Assembly: GCF_022458985.1 (NCBI RefSeq) | Contig: NC_061776.1 | Span: forward strand, 11,116,591 to 11,180,590 | Source: Mugil cephalus | Taxonomy: Eukaryota; Chordata; Actinopteri; Mugiliformes; Mugilidae | Reading direction: 5' to 3' | Length of the DNA: 64,000 bases | Shown here: positions 12,501 to 30,630 of the stretch, piece by piece | Position numbering within the stretch: the stretch's first letter is position 1 | Layout of the letters: each line of letters opens with the position of its first letter | The notes under the pieces: model-generated | Databases searched by the model: none | What the model saw: only the letters and a program-made list of their open reading frames with translations | Told to the model about the DNA's origin: nothing | Made by a program: the position numbers and the translations under genes

Positions 12501-15500
12501 ATCTCAACTTTCCACTCTGTCCAAACTTTGAATTGTAGCACATCCTTCATAATTCGCAAAATCAAACCAAAATCAAGTCTCAACAAAGTAAAAACTCACC
12601 CCTAAATCACAGAGATGTCAATTTGCACTGGATTAGTGTTATCAGAGGACCACTGTGTTATGAGGTAGGTTGTTTGCGGTGCAATTTTTACTTTACACAT
12701 CACAGACACGGACGATTCGCACAGGATTAAGATCACAGGCGACCTCTGTGATTATTACAAATTACCAGAGATCCAAAGGTAAAACTGGCCCCGTGCAAAT
12801 AGGGCTCAGGTCTATGTGAAGAGACAGATCTCTGGTGTGTCTAAGGAATATTAATATATCATTTCGTGTGTGTGCATCTCTACAAGTTTTAATTTGACAC
12901 TCACTGGTCTTCGTTGCGAAACACCACCCAGATGACGCTAACGCTGATACAAAGGGCCGACAGCAGCAACATGCGGATCTGAGGCCTCTTGTGCAGGTAC
13001 GGCAGGTTGTTCTCTGGGACCCTGTTGTAACAAGGTGGTTCAGCGTGACACAGTTTTCTCCCATGGAAACAGCATCAATGTCGGGCTGTAACTAACTATT
13101 ACCATCAATTGATGATTAATGATGTAGTAATAATAATAATAAGGAAACTGCCTGGATTACTTCTAATGGAGCAAGGTGACCTCACCATTCAGTTGGACCA
13201 ACAGATGTTATCAAGATCAAATGTAATGTTTATTTAAACATTGACGTAAACAGCCTCACCTGCACTTGCAGAAAGGAAGTCTCCTGACGAAAGGCCACAG
13301 ACAGCTGTAGAGGCCGACGGAGGACGCCATGCAGAAGACCCCGATCACCCAAAGGGCTAAACGGAGAGGAGACAGCGGCAGCAGGAGATGAACAGATATT
13401 ACTCCAGAGCAAATGCCACCAAAACAATGACAGTCTAGTAAAATGTACAAAAAAAGCCACAAGATACAGATGAAAGGACCAAAAATGCAATAATGGGACT
13501 AGAGACTGACAGACATTGATATTTTAGGGCCGATACCGATATTTTGTTTTACATCAGCCGATATGTGCTGCCGAATCCGATACCGTTTTCTGCCTCCATT
13601 TACATTATATAATGATAACAAATGTTACAAGTCTCAATTTAATCAAAAACATGAACATTTATTGAATATGCACACAAAATAAACAGGTAGAGTACAAGCA
13701 TTTTCCAGCTTCCAGCCGCATGCACTCTGTTAGTGGGGGAGGGGCCATGTATGGGCTGCACGGTGCGCAGCATCTCTCTTCCCGGAAAAAAAAAATACAG
13801 TATATATGTATCAGTCAATGCCAATACCAGTAAAATACGCAAATATCGGCCTCTAAATGGGACGTTGTGCTAAAATGATATGTCTCTTAAGGAAATCACT
13901 GTCGGCCATTTTCAGCAGAATATGAAGTAAATGCTACAAAGTGATTTCAGGAAAAATGAAAAGCTTTGAGAGGTCAGGACAGAAATACTGGGCAAGTTAA
14001 AACCACTCTACTGTCTCACGTCGAGACCAGTTTAGTGGTTGTATTATATTGTGTGAACAGATGTGAGGGTGTTTTTCCGTCATACCCAGGTAGTCGTAGA
14101 AGAAGTAGAGTAGCACCAGCATGCTGCAGCACATGACCACGAACACACAGATCATGATGGGAGTGACGTCCACCGTCTCCTCGTCCTGCTTCTCTGCGCC
14201 GTCGTCCCGCTTGTGCTTCATGTACCGCCTGCAGCAGGAGAAACGAGATGCTGAGAGGCCGGGTGACCCAGGGACACTTTTCATAACTCTTAAACTGTGA
14301 GTATCTGTGCAAAGACTGTTGGCGTAGCCTCTTCGGTCTTGAGTGTCACTTCTTTAACCGTAAACTTCGTTCTGACGTTTGGTAATCTGCCAAAGCGTCC
14401 TGGATGACCGCGCTCCCATCCTCAGTCAATATTTACCGGCGTTTTTCGGGGCCGGCTGGCATCCACTTACATCCCGAGTTCAAAAACACAAACACTTAAG
14501 ATTCCAAAATGTTTTTTTTTTTGCCCGTGGTCCTGTGCGTCAGAGACCCCATCTGACTGTGCCCTCAGTCACCTTGGAAACTCTGTTAGAAGGGAAGGGC
14601 TCTGATTGGCTCAAGCCGATGAGTCACACGTGCGGCCTCAAACAAACAACGCTGCCCTTTAGTGGAGCTGCAGCGGCACAATGAAGACTTCTTGGTCTGA
14701 AAACATTCTGTGCAATCACGCACTCATTCATGGCCAAGAAAACTCTGACTAATTTCTCCCAGCAATGGCTCCTCTGATATATTAGGTTTAAATTTAGCAT
14801 TTGGGACTAAAAGCACAGCACAGCAAACACCGTGTCCTGTTTTCCAATTTTTAATGAATGCAGTTGTCTGAATGATAAAAATACTTATTTTAAACACAGA
14901 AAGGTTGAGTATGCCATTCTATAAATATAAAGGGGATTTTACACTTTGGGTGTGTACATGGTGAAATGTAAGTGAGATACAATAGCATGGGTTTTCTCAC
15001 TTCTTGCTGTCTCTGCTGCCGGCCCAGTAGCCTCCAACGGCCACCGTTCCCACAGCCATTAAGAAAATGATCACCATGTTGTAGTCCAGCACGGGCTCAT
15101 TGGGTGCGTACATGGCGACCAGTTGTCCTTTACCGAACGTCTGTTAGAAAAGTGAGAAACAGGAGTAGATATGGTTTGGGTTACTGAGGCTGGGCGCACG
15201 GGGAAAATGTTCAAGACCTTAAAAAAAACTTTCCTTCTAGAGTAGGGATGGGTTTTATCTGACACCGGTGCCATACTACTATGGTGCTTAACGAATGCAA
15301 AACATACAAACTTTGCTTTGGTTGCTACCATTTGTGTAATCGCCGGTTCCATTATGCTACCAAGCATCGGTACCCGCACCTACTCTAGAGACGCTTGGAC
15401 GATAAGAGTCAGACAGCGCTATCTTGCCCTCTCACCTTGCTTATGTCCAGCATATCAGAGTAGCTGAGCAGGGCCACGGGGATGTCAATCTCCTCATACT

Positions 15501-16688
15501 CAGTCCCGTTTCCTGCTGGCGGTGTCTATAAGAAAAAATAAAATAAACATACATGTACCGTAATGGACCAAAATGAGCTTGACCCTGACGTTAGTCTCAC
15601 CAGTCTGTCCTTGCTGACGACAAGCAGGCCCTTGGCCCCGTTAATCTGGGCCAGGCGGACCTTTTTATAGAAAGTACAGTTGCCCCTCATCACCATGGGG
15701 ATGTAGTTTGGAAAGCCTCCTTCTGGGACCTCGGAGGGTGAGCACAGGAACGACGTGGTCAAGTCATAGATCTGGAGGCGCGACTACGAGACAAAAGGGT
15801 TTGCAACATTAACCAGAGCTGGAGGTTTTCTAATATAGATCTACTAAATATACAAATGGATGATAACTCCTCTATACTTGTTTTAATCTTAGGATACTGG
15901 TTACTATTAATAGTTATAAACACTTCCTCATTCTATGGAAATGAGTCGGACCATTGTGCTTCTAATGACCTTTAATATAGTTCCTCTTGAGAAACTCATT
16001 ATATTGCGATATTAGTCAAAAATAACTGAATAGGAAGTCATCTGTACTTAAAATAGAGATCAAATTTCAGCATCCTGCACAAGGTTTTTAGAAAATAATT
16101 TTTTGGATCATTTACGAATCTTTACTAGCTGAGGTTTGGCCTCACTGTTCTGTGTAGATGTGATGCAGTACGCTGAGCTACGCTGGTGACTTACCGCCTT
16201 GCTGAGGTCCTGAGGCAAACGTGCCCACTGCGAGTTGAAGAATATGCAGTAATCCTTTCCTTTGCTCTTGCCTTTGTCACTGAAGTGGGCCATGCCGTAT
16301 TCTCCCACCACCTGACAACACAAAATCAGTTCACATGTCCAGGAACGGTTTGTAATAATTTATGTCATATTTTTACACCACAGGCTCAAACAACACTTCC
16401 AGCAGCACAAGAGTTGTTGCTGAAGTTAAGATGAAGAAACTGGCAAAAGACAGAAATGTTGATGATGAAATGCATTTTGAAACAAATGCATTCAGATGTC
16501 ACAACCCTTCCCTAAGCTTTATTATTTTAGTGAGTGGGCTACGCTAAATAATAGGAACACAACTTGAATACAATTATTCAACATCTCCATTGTCCATGAG
16601 GTGAGATTTGGTTTAAATTACAGCTTAAATTAATTAGTTTTCATCTTTAATGTTATGGCCTGATGGATGTATTATACCTTTTGCATAA

Positions 16689-16721
<33 letters not shown>

Positions 16722-17614
16722 CATTATTATTATCATTATTAGAGCCGATCTCCCGAGCTACAACCTGACTGAAAGAAAAGGAAAGGACTGATCAGCCTGG
16801 TGACCTACTTTTAACATAAACATTTGATCACGAACATAATAAGCCGGAAAAAAAAAATGTTTGAGTTTCGAAAGTTAAATGAAAGATATAATCTAAGGCC
16901 TTTTGAGACTTCCTCAAAACAGAGATTTGCTGCAGTGCGGTTGTACTTGACACAATAAAGTATAATAAGCTGAGTGAATATGCTTTTTTATGACAATGTC
17001 TACTATTACAACATTGCTTAGACTAATTAAGATCCGCAAAATATTAAGAACGTATCTTTAAAATGTCAAATTCTGGCAACATACACACCAGAAGTAAAAG
17101 ATTACAGGTCAAATGTGAGACAAATGTGAGACGTAGTGTGGCTTAGAAGGTGAAAGTACAGATGGATAGGATGTCAGCGGCTTTATAATCAGCCATGACA
17201 TATTTTCCTATCCCAGGCTCACATTTCGGACGCGTTTCCATATTTTCACGGCACTAGCGCAGTGAGAGCTGCTGTTGACCATCATTACCCGACTCCTCGT
17301 CTGCTAACACTCATTAAATCCAGCCAGTCGTACGCTTCGTGCTGTAATTCAGCAGTAGTCCTTCTTCATTAAAGCTACATAAAAAAAGGTGAGTGATGTT
17401 TAGATCTCCAGGTGATCTCCGCAAGCTAACACTCATAGCATCCGAGCTAATGCTCCGCGAGACGGCTTCGGGCGAGAATGAGCTGGATTTGTCAGCCACG
17501 TCGTTCTGCGAGAGGAAAGCAAGTGGATAAACAGATTTTTTAAGAAACAGATGCGATCTCTCTCACCTTGTGGATGAGGAAAGCGGCCCAGACCAGAGTT
17601 TCAGGGACCCTCAT
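9554..17614 (-). CDS. sppl2: signal peptide peptidase-like 2 (SPPL2B type), complete
   Basis: Fifteen exons, read from high to low: 17567-17614, 16195-16311, 15601-15783, 15436-15525, 15001-15140, 14086-14228, 13260-13356, 12905-13021, 11907-11988, 11739-11813, 11602-11664, 11420-11519, 11228-11305, 10457-10617, 9554-9736. They total 1677 bases, 558 residues plus stop, close to human SPPL2B. The protein starts MRVPETLVWAAFLIHK, a short signal peptide. A luminal protease-associated domain follows, with a GNCTFY glycosylation motif. Nine membrane segments contain the GxGD protease signatures: YDVFFVF (Asp about 352), LLGFGDILVPG (Asp about 414) and QPALLYLVP (PAL about 465-467). All catalytic features are intact. 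The family cleaves type II membrane stubs such as TNF in late secretory and endosomal membranes. The cytosolic tail is short, Pro/Glu-rich and acidic. An in-frame ATG at 17755 would add 47 residues but would bury the signal peptide, so 17614 is preferred. Confidence 0.93.
10940..11036. mobile_element. fragment of a recurring Tc1-like non-autonomous family
   Basis: The block from aaagtttcctagcagaac to gttgtggcggatcgatgtt matches segments at 29740-30018, 35171-35310 and, inverted, 63300-63788. It is the terminal-repeat end of a fish Tc1-like family (canonical end TACACCGATCAGCCA...). It lies in the 10618-11227 intron of sppl2. Confidence 0.6.
11989..12904 (-). other. sppl2 intron; no recognisable element
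   Basis: AT-rich intron of 0.9 kb. I saw no coding block, microsatellite or known repeat. The same holds for introns 9737-10456, 14229-15000 (apart from its ends) and 15784-16194. Confidence 0.5.
13500..13855. mobile_element. hAT-type MITE with perfect 8-bp target-site duplication
   Basis: A 356-bp insertion in the 13357-14085 sppl2 intron. It is flanked by AATGGGAC at 13492-13499 and the same AATGGGAC at 13856-13863. It begins TAGAG and ends CTCTA, with internal matching ggccgata/atatcggcc phrases near both ends. An 8-bp duplication is the hallmark of hAT insertion. No transposase is present, so it was mobilised in trans. Confidence 0.8.
15238..15387. mobile_element. short inverted-repeat element (candidate MITE)
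   Basis: A 150-bp segment in the 15141-15435 sppl2 intron begins TAGAGTAGG and ends CCTACTCTA, a perfect 9-bp inverted repeat. Further similarity continues inward (gatgggt against acccgcac). TA at both borders would fit a TA target site. The family was not recognised. Confidence 0.5.
16312..17566 (-). other. sppl2 intron 1
   Basis: First intron. It holds a 50-bp ATT-rich microsatellite at 16690-16741. The part nearest exon 1 (about 17220-17500) has more CpG than the surroundings, fitting a promoter-proximal region. An open frame at 17314-17499 has no recognisable product. Confidence 0.5.
16690..16741. repeat. (ATT)n microsatellite
   Basis: About seventeen ATT-type units with two ATC interruptions, in sppl2 intron 1. 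Confidence 0.9.
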
Positions 17615-17800
17615 GATGCTTAGCAACCAACCGCTCGGTTCGAGCCCCTCAACATGAGCCCCCCCACCAGCTGTTCCGATAGGTCCCGCCCACCTGAGCG
17701 TTTGAGCTTTCTGATTGGCTGTGGCTGTCACGAGTGAATAGAGCCCTTGTTTCATTGGTTAAAGCTACAGTTTGTCAAAAATAAAAAACAAAAACTCGAT
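17615..17800 (-). promoter_or_regulatory. probable sppl2 promoter with two CCAAT boxes
   Basis: Immediately upstream of the sppl2 ATG on the minus strand. Two reversed CCAAT motifs (attgg on the plus strand) lie at 17714-17718 and 17754-17758, within 150 bases of the start codon. No TATA box is obvious. The transcription start is not known; this is inferred from position and motifs. Confidence 0.45.
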
Positions 17801-18470
17801 TGGAAAGATCAGTTCACAGAAGCAAGACATACTCAGATGGTTCGGGTTTTATAAAAGGTTAATAGTTTAGAAACTTGTTCATGTGACTTACGCAGCACAC
17901 CTGTCATATTCGATAAAATATGGTTGAAATTAAATGCATAGAAATAAAAAAATAAACCAAGGGGATACTGGAAAGAACTTGTTCCTTTGACTCGATTTGT
18001 TATTTGCGTTCACATTTTTTCAGGTTTTACCATTAATGTTAGATTTTACTACAACAACTGTAACTCTGCTATGTATTGAAATATATTTAATATTTAATTT
18101 GTATTTTTCATCTAACTTGTACTGCGGCATTTGGCCTGTAGCTGTAACTCACCCGATGATCGACATGAGTTTATCTTGTAGATTTTATTTATTTATTTAT
18201 TTATTTTCTTGATTAATATGAGAGCATACAGTATGTTCAGTTTAAAGGTAAATTAAAATATTACTCTTCTCAAATTGGTAAAAAAAAATGAATCATAATC
18301 GATTAACAATAGTGTCATATGTATACAACATACGATGTGTACAGTACGATAGATAATATGTATGTTACTTGAATAAAAAGGGACAGTAGTTAAAACTGGT
18401 TGCTCTACTTTATAAACTTCTACAGCTGTGTAGCCTCTCAATTTCAGATCTGTGTCTGTATCGTACATAG

Positions 18471-18542
18471 TCCCTGGTGGTCTAGTGGTTAGGATTCGGC
18501 GCTCTCACCGCCGCGGCCCGGGTTCGATTCCCGGTCAGGGAA
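18471..18542 (+). tRNA. tRNA-Glu, anticodon CTC
   Basis: A 72-base gene with a complete cloverleaf. The acceptor strand TCCCTGG pairs with the 3' end TCAGGGA. The anticodon stem CGGCG/CGCCG carries the loop CTCTCAC, so the anticodon is CTC at 18504-18506. The TpsiC arm is CCGGGTTCGATTCCCGG. Internal Pol III promoters are visible: A box TGGTCTAGTGG at 18478-18488 and B box GGTTCGATTCC at 18521-18531. A TTTT terminator follows at 18549-18552. The sequence looks like the canonical vertebrate tRNA-Glu(CTC), there is no intron, and no mispairing was seen, so it is probably functional. It is isolated between divergent sppl2 and dapk3. Confidence 0.97.
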
Positions 18543-18548
18543 CTAATC

Positions 18549-18552
18549 TTTT
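18549..18552 (+). terminator. Pol III terminator of tRNA-Glu
   Basis: TTTT seven bases after the tRNA 3' end, in a tcttttag context. Confidence 0.75.
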
Positions 18553-18928
18553 AGTTCCATCTAGTGTCATAATGTCCATCATATATTCACTGACTACTTC
18601 ATTAATTATACGTGGACATTAATAAAAAATATAATATGTAATCTGTACTAAACACTGTAATTACGTATATAATGTTCAGTTTATGTTGCAACAGTAGGAA
18701 AGATTCAACTTGGTGGTCATTTTTAAGGATGTAGTTTGAGGTTTATTTGAACAGTTGTTTCTGTCATTTAATTACCAAAATCAGTGCAACACAACATGCC
18801 ATCCATGCCACTATTGCTATACAACTGACCAAACAACTGGATCACCTTGGAAAGTTTTACCAAATACTAACTACTACTAATCTAATTAAATTTTATCTTT
18901 CTTTTTACTTGTGTTTTTTAAGAGTGTT

Positions 18929-19014
<86 letters not shown>

Positions 19015-20190
19015 ATCATTATTATATTTCTTTGTATCTGGGATCATAATCTTGTTTGTAAAGTATGATGTCACGTATGAGTCTGCTTGGTAACAATACG
19101 AACAACACACAAGTTCTTTGACTTGGTTTTTGGTGGTGCTGGTGAGTCAAGTCTTTAATCCTCGCTGCTTCTGCTGCATGCTCCATCTTGTTATTCATTG
19201 ACGTCTTGCAGGGCTTGATTCACTCAGCATGATGTCACTCCATATGTCCTTCCCTCTGCCGGCTCTCTGGTGTTTACCTGCAGCAAAACCTGCATCAACA
19301 CAGGAACTGGAACCGCTTCAGCCTTCACAAATAAAGGCTTTGGAAAAATGAAGTCAACTATCTCTCTTTCTGACAAAGAACAAAGAAAAGTCATATTCAT
19401 TTTAATAGTTTTTTTCCTTTTTTTTGTATAAACACACTCTTTAGATAGACTGATAGATACTGTTTATCTCTTTCTGAAATGGGTTTGCTTGCAGTTTGCC
19501 ATTTCATTTGTTCATTTGTCTTTGTTCTGAGTCTAAATTGTGGTGTTTACTTACTTGTATATGATCTTGTGTTTTGCCAGGACTCCATAGATAGATGCTG
19601 GGAAACTACAAAGGTAGACACTGATGTAATTTTGATACATATAAACAGGAGAAAACAGACAAAGGGAATGATAGTAATGCTGACCTGAGATCAGATCCAA
19701 TAAAAACCTCCTCCAGCCAGACTTTGAGTAACGTTTTGTTAATGTTTTATGTGTACATTTATATCAATGTTTATATAGAATAAATTATGATACAAACTAT
19801 GGAATAGTTCATAAGGGGTAGGAATTTAAAAAGTGCTCACTTCTTCCTAATCCTTTTTCGAGCGGATGGGCTGTGTTTTCTTTTGATATTTTTGTTTTGT
19901 TTTTGGCTCATAATCATTATTTCTTTCTTTTGTATGTAAAAATGGTTACACCTTTTATACATATTTTAAAAAAAATCAAAATAAATTCATTCATTCATTC
20001 ATTCAGGCCTGAAGAAGAGACGAAATATTTATATATTTATTCATTCATATTCATCTGAGAAAAATTATCTCTCCTCTGTTAGTCTTCCTTTGATTTATCC
20101 CGTTTTAAAACGATTTATTTGATATTTTCCTCGTCAGATTTGAAGATCGGACGTTGAATGTTTTACTTTTTTTGTGGTGCTTTTATTTTT
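18553..20190. other. intergenic spacer, tRNA to dapk3
   Basis: AT-rich and without a gene. It contains the TATC microsatellite at 18930-19014 and a short ATTC run at 19986-20005. The open frames here are products of the repeats or random. Confidence 0.6.
18930..19014. repeat. (TATC)n microsatellite
   Basis: About 21 uninterrupted tetranucleotide units, the longest pure tetranucleotide array in the window and likely to be length-polymorphic. Confidence 0.97.
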
Positions 20191-20301
20191 AAATTCAGTA
20201 CCGGAAGTCTAGTGTTTAGCTGTAGCTACTAGCTTCATGCTGTTTAGTCTGAATTAGAAACTCCTCCGGAGAGGAATGCAACACTGCTAGCTCACCGTCC
20301 T
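20190..20301 (+). promoter_or_regulatory. probable dapk3 promoter and non-coding first exon
   Basis: An ETS-type CCGGAAGT lies at 20201-20208. About 100 bases on, cgtcct|gtaagt gives a strong 5' splice site after 20301. The next exon acceptor is at 21712 and the coding ATG at 21764, so a short non-coding first exon ending at 20301 is the simplest reading. No TATA box was noticed. Confidence 0.4.
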
Positions 20302-21164
20302 GTAAGTACTGACCTCTTCACGTTTTATTTGTGTTTAACATATACTTTGTTGCCAGCATTACAGTTTTGTTACGAGCGTGTTTGCTAGTAAAGGAACAAA
20401 AAAAAAGGTAGGCGCTAACATTGTTAGCTTGTTAAAAGCCTTCCGTCTTCCTTCCGTCGCTATGACTCCCTTTATTTATTCCTTTACATTAACTTATCTT
20501 GATTAAATCCACATTATATGCTCGATGCAAGGGTTTCTATTTGTGTGTATGGAAACTAGCTCGTCTTTCAAAATGTTTTATTAATGATGTTTCCAAAAAG
20601 GAGAAGAAGAAAAAAACGACGCTAGCGAGATTACCCCTAGTTTAGCTTTACTTTATTTTAGCTGTGTTTTTTTATCATTATTTCTTATTTATTCACCAGT
20701 CACGTCCAGTATCTTTTTGTGTGGTGTAAAGGTGTAAAGTAAAACCGCCGGTGGTGGTGTAGATAAATGTCAGTCCCTTTAATTGAGTCAGAGGCAGGAG
20801 GTGATGTCAGTAGGACTGGTATGCAGAGGTCTGACATCAGCTGGATGGAAAGTCTCAGAAAGCTAAGAAGTTCAGGCCAAATAAGGAGGAAAGGCACCAA
20901 GGTGATAAGAGATGAAGACAGAAATGTGTTTTTCTGAATTTTTAACTCACAGGCTGGTCCTGCATTAATGGGTGTTAGTGTTTAATTTACATAGAGCCCA
21001 GTTTGATCTCAAACACAAACACCGGACCAGTAACACAACAGAGTACTAATCTACGAATAAGGACAAACAACAACAAGTTTTGGTGTTAACATTAAACGAA
21101 CTGCACTATGACAAACCATGCACTGAATAACCAGAAACATCTTAAGAAAAATAAGTTTTATTTT

Positions 21165-21240
21165 TAGATTAGATTCAACTTTATTGTCTTTCCTTTGTCA
21201 AACCTGTGTACAGATGAGATCATGTGTACAGGTGAGTGAG
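21165..21240. repeat. retroposon tail fragment (inferred)
   Basis: The phrase ttagattcaactttattgtc, followed by a gtacaggtgag stretch, resembles the conserved end of common fish retroposons. It is in the dapk3 5' intron. Related tails appear at 49551-49600, 55140-55200 and 57826-58005. Confidence 0.35.
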
Positions 21241-21763
21241 CAAGATATACACAATGATCGATTGAGGTAGTATGAACATATTATGCGGATGGATTCGTGA
21301 TTCGTTAAATGTAAGTCGGCTATAAACAGGCACTATAAGAGATGATAAATACAGAAAAAGTGAGTATTAAACTGTGCATAAATAATGAGCAGTAGCTATG
21401 GAATCTTACTAAACTAGTTTTTGCACAGTGCTGTGCAAACAGATGATGTTTAACGTGTGCGGACCAGTTCACTCGTGCAGTGGTGATGATGTAACAGTCT
21501 TTTGTCGGAGAGGGAATGAGAGTGTTGTGTTATGCCCCACAACTCTCACTACGTCTGTGTTAACCCCGGGAGCAGCCGTCTTCAGTGAAATGTTTGCACT
21601 TTTTGCAAATTCATCCCAAATTCATCAGAATAGACCCACTGATGGAGCGCCTTTGGCCCCATGTTTGACGTCGTATGTTGTACTAACATGTCTTTTTTTT
21701 TCTTTTTGTCAGAGATCTGCAGACATTTGCTCCCGTCACAGGCATCGATAGAGTCAGCTCACC

Positions 21764-27935
<6,172 letters not shown>

Positions 27936-29215
27936 GCCGGGTCATCGTCCAGCAGTGACATTATTCATCCTCCCTCCTTCCTCCTTCCTCCGTCTTCTCT
28001 GCTACAGTGGAGTTTGAGTGGGTCAGTTGTCATCATAAGCTACGCTGCTGCTGCTGCCCCATCAGAAAAAAAAACAAAACAACTCCACTATTTTAATGCT
28101 GGAGAAGCAGAGACGCAATCTGATAAAGCCATTCCCCCCACGAAAAAGGTCCATTCCTATGTTTTATAAAGTAATTTATGGTTTTAGCGTTTTTTTATGT
28201 TTTGTAATTCAACATCTACATTGGCTTTTTTTTTTTTTTTTGCTTTTTTTTTATCTTATGTGCTGATGGATTTCATTTTCTTAGCCTAATTATCATTTTA
28301 AAAACTTAATTTCTTATTGATTCATTACGTAGGCATTTGCTCATTTGTTCGCGCCTCGCGACGCTACGCGAGAAAGCGGCGCGCATCATCGGGTTTTATC
28401 GGGTTTTGCGAGGCGTTTCGGGTTTATTTATTTATGCAGCTAAATGCGTTTGTTCAGATTTGATTTGATAAAATTCTCAACTGTGAACAATGCAATAAAC
28501 TCTGAGCTCAGAATAAAAGAAAGTTCAACGCTTTATTTTACAGATTCTTGAACGTTTCCTGGTAAAATTAACTCAGATTTGAAGGTGCTCCGTTTTCATT
28601 TGATTACTGGAAACTGTGTTTTTAGACACATGTTACATGTTTAGCTTTCCTTCTGTCCTCTCTATCCGACGCTCCTATGAATACATGTTGTTTTTTTACC
28701 AGGAAACTTTTCTGTATTCTTGGCCTCGTAAAGCCGAGTGTCACCAGCTTAGTGAAGGTTGAAGCCTTTGTCTCTGCAGTGCCTGTAAACTGATCGACCC
28801 TTATTGCCTCTGTGAGCACTCATCTGTCGTCAGGTTCGCCACATTTCTATCACACTGATGCTGCTCGATGTCTTAAATCGCTACGACCTTTGCACAGTAG
28901 CCTTGAAAAAACCAAATATAGGTGCATGTAAAACGCGTCTGTCCCTCCGTCTGTTTGTGTTCAGCACACAAAACTTTCCATCTGTGAGTTTCACATCCAG
29001 CCGACACATTCCCTGTGTATAGCATAGAAAGCATATTGTGTAGTCGTTTTTTTTGTGGTTGTTGTTTTCAGTAGAGAAATGTATTCATTTGCACTTAAAG
29101 GATATTTAGCAGTGTTCCAAAATAAAATGAATCTGTCTCTTAATGTCAAAAAAAAAAAAAATAAATAAAAATCTGTAACTGTTCAGGTTTGTTTCAAATA
29201 AACTCCTCACTGAGA
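27936..29215 (+). other. dapk3 3'UTR (extent uncertain)
   Basis: No coding region. AATAAA hexamers at 28494-28499 and 28512-28517 suggest a first 3' end near 28530; later hexamers at 29121-29126 and near 29198 could serve a longer form. A CpG-rich patch with inverted repeats lies at 28351-28415. Confidence 0.5.
28494..28517 (+). terminator. candidate poly(A) signals of dapk3
   Basis: Two AATAAA hexamers, at 28494-28499 and 28512-28517, about 560 bases after the stop codon. Confidence 0.5.
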
Positions 29216-29739
29216 CAAAGTTAACTGTTCTCCCTGCGTGGATATCTCTGTTGTTGGCTTTAGATGAGTTTACAATCCTTGTCACAATACAATTCAAATA
29301 GTTTATTTCAAACCAAACAGACTCAACAAGAGAAACTAAACAAATACCGAATAACAACGTAACACGGACATTACAGCACAAACAGAAACCACCTCGGTCT
29401 GAAATGGGGAGGGAAGAAGCAAAGAAGCAGAGCTCGTCTGTTTCCAAACCCAAACAACAGAAACATTAACTCACTCTCTCTTGTTTCTCATTTCCTCTCT
29501 TCCTTCTTATACTTTTCAAAGACTCTTTCCTTTCCTAAACTTCCATTTGAATCATTTTTTTACCTCATCTCTGAGACCATCCCATAATTTAATTTAAATA
29601 CACTCTATTTGATGCTTAAAGATTTGTCGTATAAACACAGAACTGTGGTTTGAATTAAATACGCAGTGTGAGGTGAAAAGCCTTTAAATGGTGAAGTTAA
29701 ACAGAGGAGCTCCCTTGTGTCTCCCAAACAGCTGTGACT

Positions 29740-30018
29740 CACCAGAGAACGGACATGGTCCTTCTGAGGGCGTCTGGAGGCAGGATGTTGTTAGTGGGGG
29801 GCCTTTGCAGGGAGGTATTTGTTCCTAAACTGTTTGTGTGTGTCTGTGCTATGGGGTGGGGTCTGGTCTAGGTGGGTGCTACATGTCTAAGTAACATCCA
29901 CGTGAATGAATAAATGCCAGAGTTAAAAGTTTCCCAGCAGAACATTAGGTTGTCACAGGTTGATTGATGTCATTTACATCTCCTGTCAGTGGTCATAATG
30001 TTGTGGCTGATCGGTGTA
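29740..30018 (-). mobile_element. Tc1-like non-autonomous family member, truncated
   Basis: It matches 63300-63788 in reverse orientation over most of its length. Shared segments include the ggacatggtccttctgaggg region, a gttgttagtggggggccttt stretch, acatgtctaagtaacatcc and the terminal ttgtggctgatcggtgta. The far terminal repeat is missing. Confidence 0.7.
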
Positions 30019-30238
30019 GTTTGTGTTGTCCCATGTGAACTCCTCATAAGTAGGAATGTCATCTGTATAATGTGGTGTTCGCACCCTCCCCTTCATATGA
30101 TTCACTTTAAGTTCCCGTAACAACTATATAATGTTTACAACACACACAGATGTAAGAAAGAGGAGAAATGCAGTTTTAATTTCATAGAGGAGCAGATGTA
30201 GGATATCAAAAGTTGCGTTTAATTGTTAATACGTTTTG

Positions 30239-30239
<1 letters not shown>

Positions 30240-30274
<35 letters not shown>
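30240..30274. repeat. (ATT)n microsatellite
   Basis: About eleven ATT units. Confidence 0.9.
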
Positions 30275-30630
30275 TAGCTCAGTGTAACGTTTCAACAGAA
30301 ACAGGGTCGAGGGCGCCCTCTGGTGGAGCTTCACCGAAACATGGGAATATTTTAAAACAAGATCTTAGTCTGAATCTGTCATCGATCATTTAAAGAGCAT
30401 AAGAATCTACGAGAAGTTTATCTCTGTTTTTATTACTTATATTTATTTGTCTAAGTAAAAAAGAAAAAAAAAATAGGGTTATGAGAAAATATTGGTAAAT
30501 TTAAACCTTAAATAAGTCCATTTGAGTTAAAAAAAAATGTTTTGCGTAATGATAAAGGGAATACGATGTTTTAAAAGCTTTTATTTGTATATTAATTACG
30601 GCAATAATAATAAATAATAATAATAAATAG

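Larger units (their letters stand above)
29216..30630. other. convergent intergenic spacer between dapk3 and phc3
   Basis: No gene seen. It holds a Tc1-like family member (29740-30018), an ATT microsatellite (30240-30274), and AT-rich sequence. This spacer separates genes that sit on different human chromosomes. Confidence 0.55.

Noticed and set aside
17540-17755. Upstream in-frame ATG for sppl2
   Set aside because: It would place 47 residues before the hydrophobic signal peptide; the ATG at 17614 is the better start.
18747-19093. Open frames with a SIYLSIYL-type repeat
   Set aside because: Translation of the TATC microsatellite.
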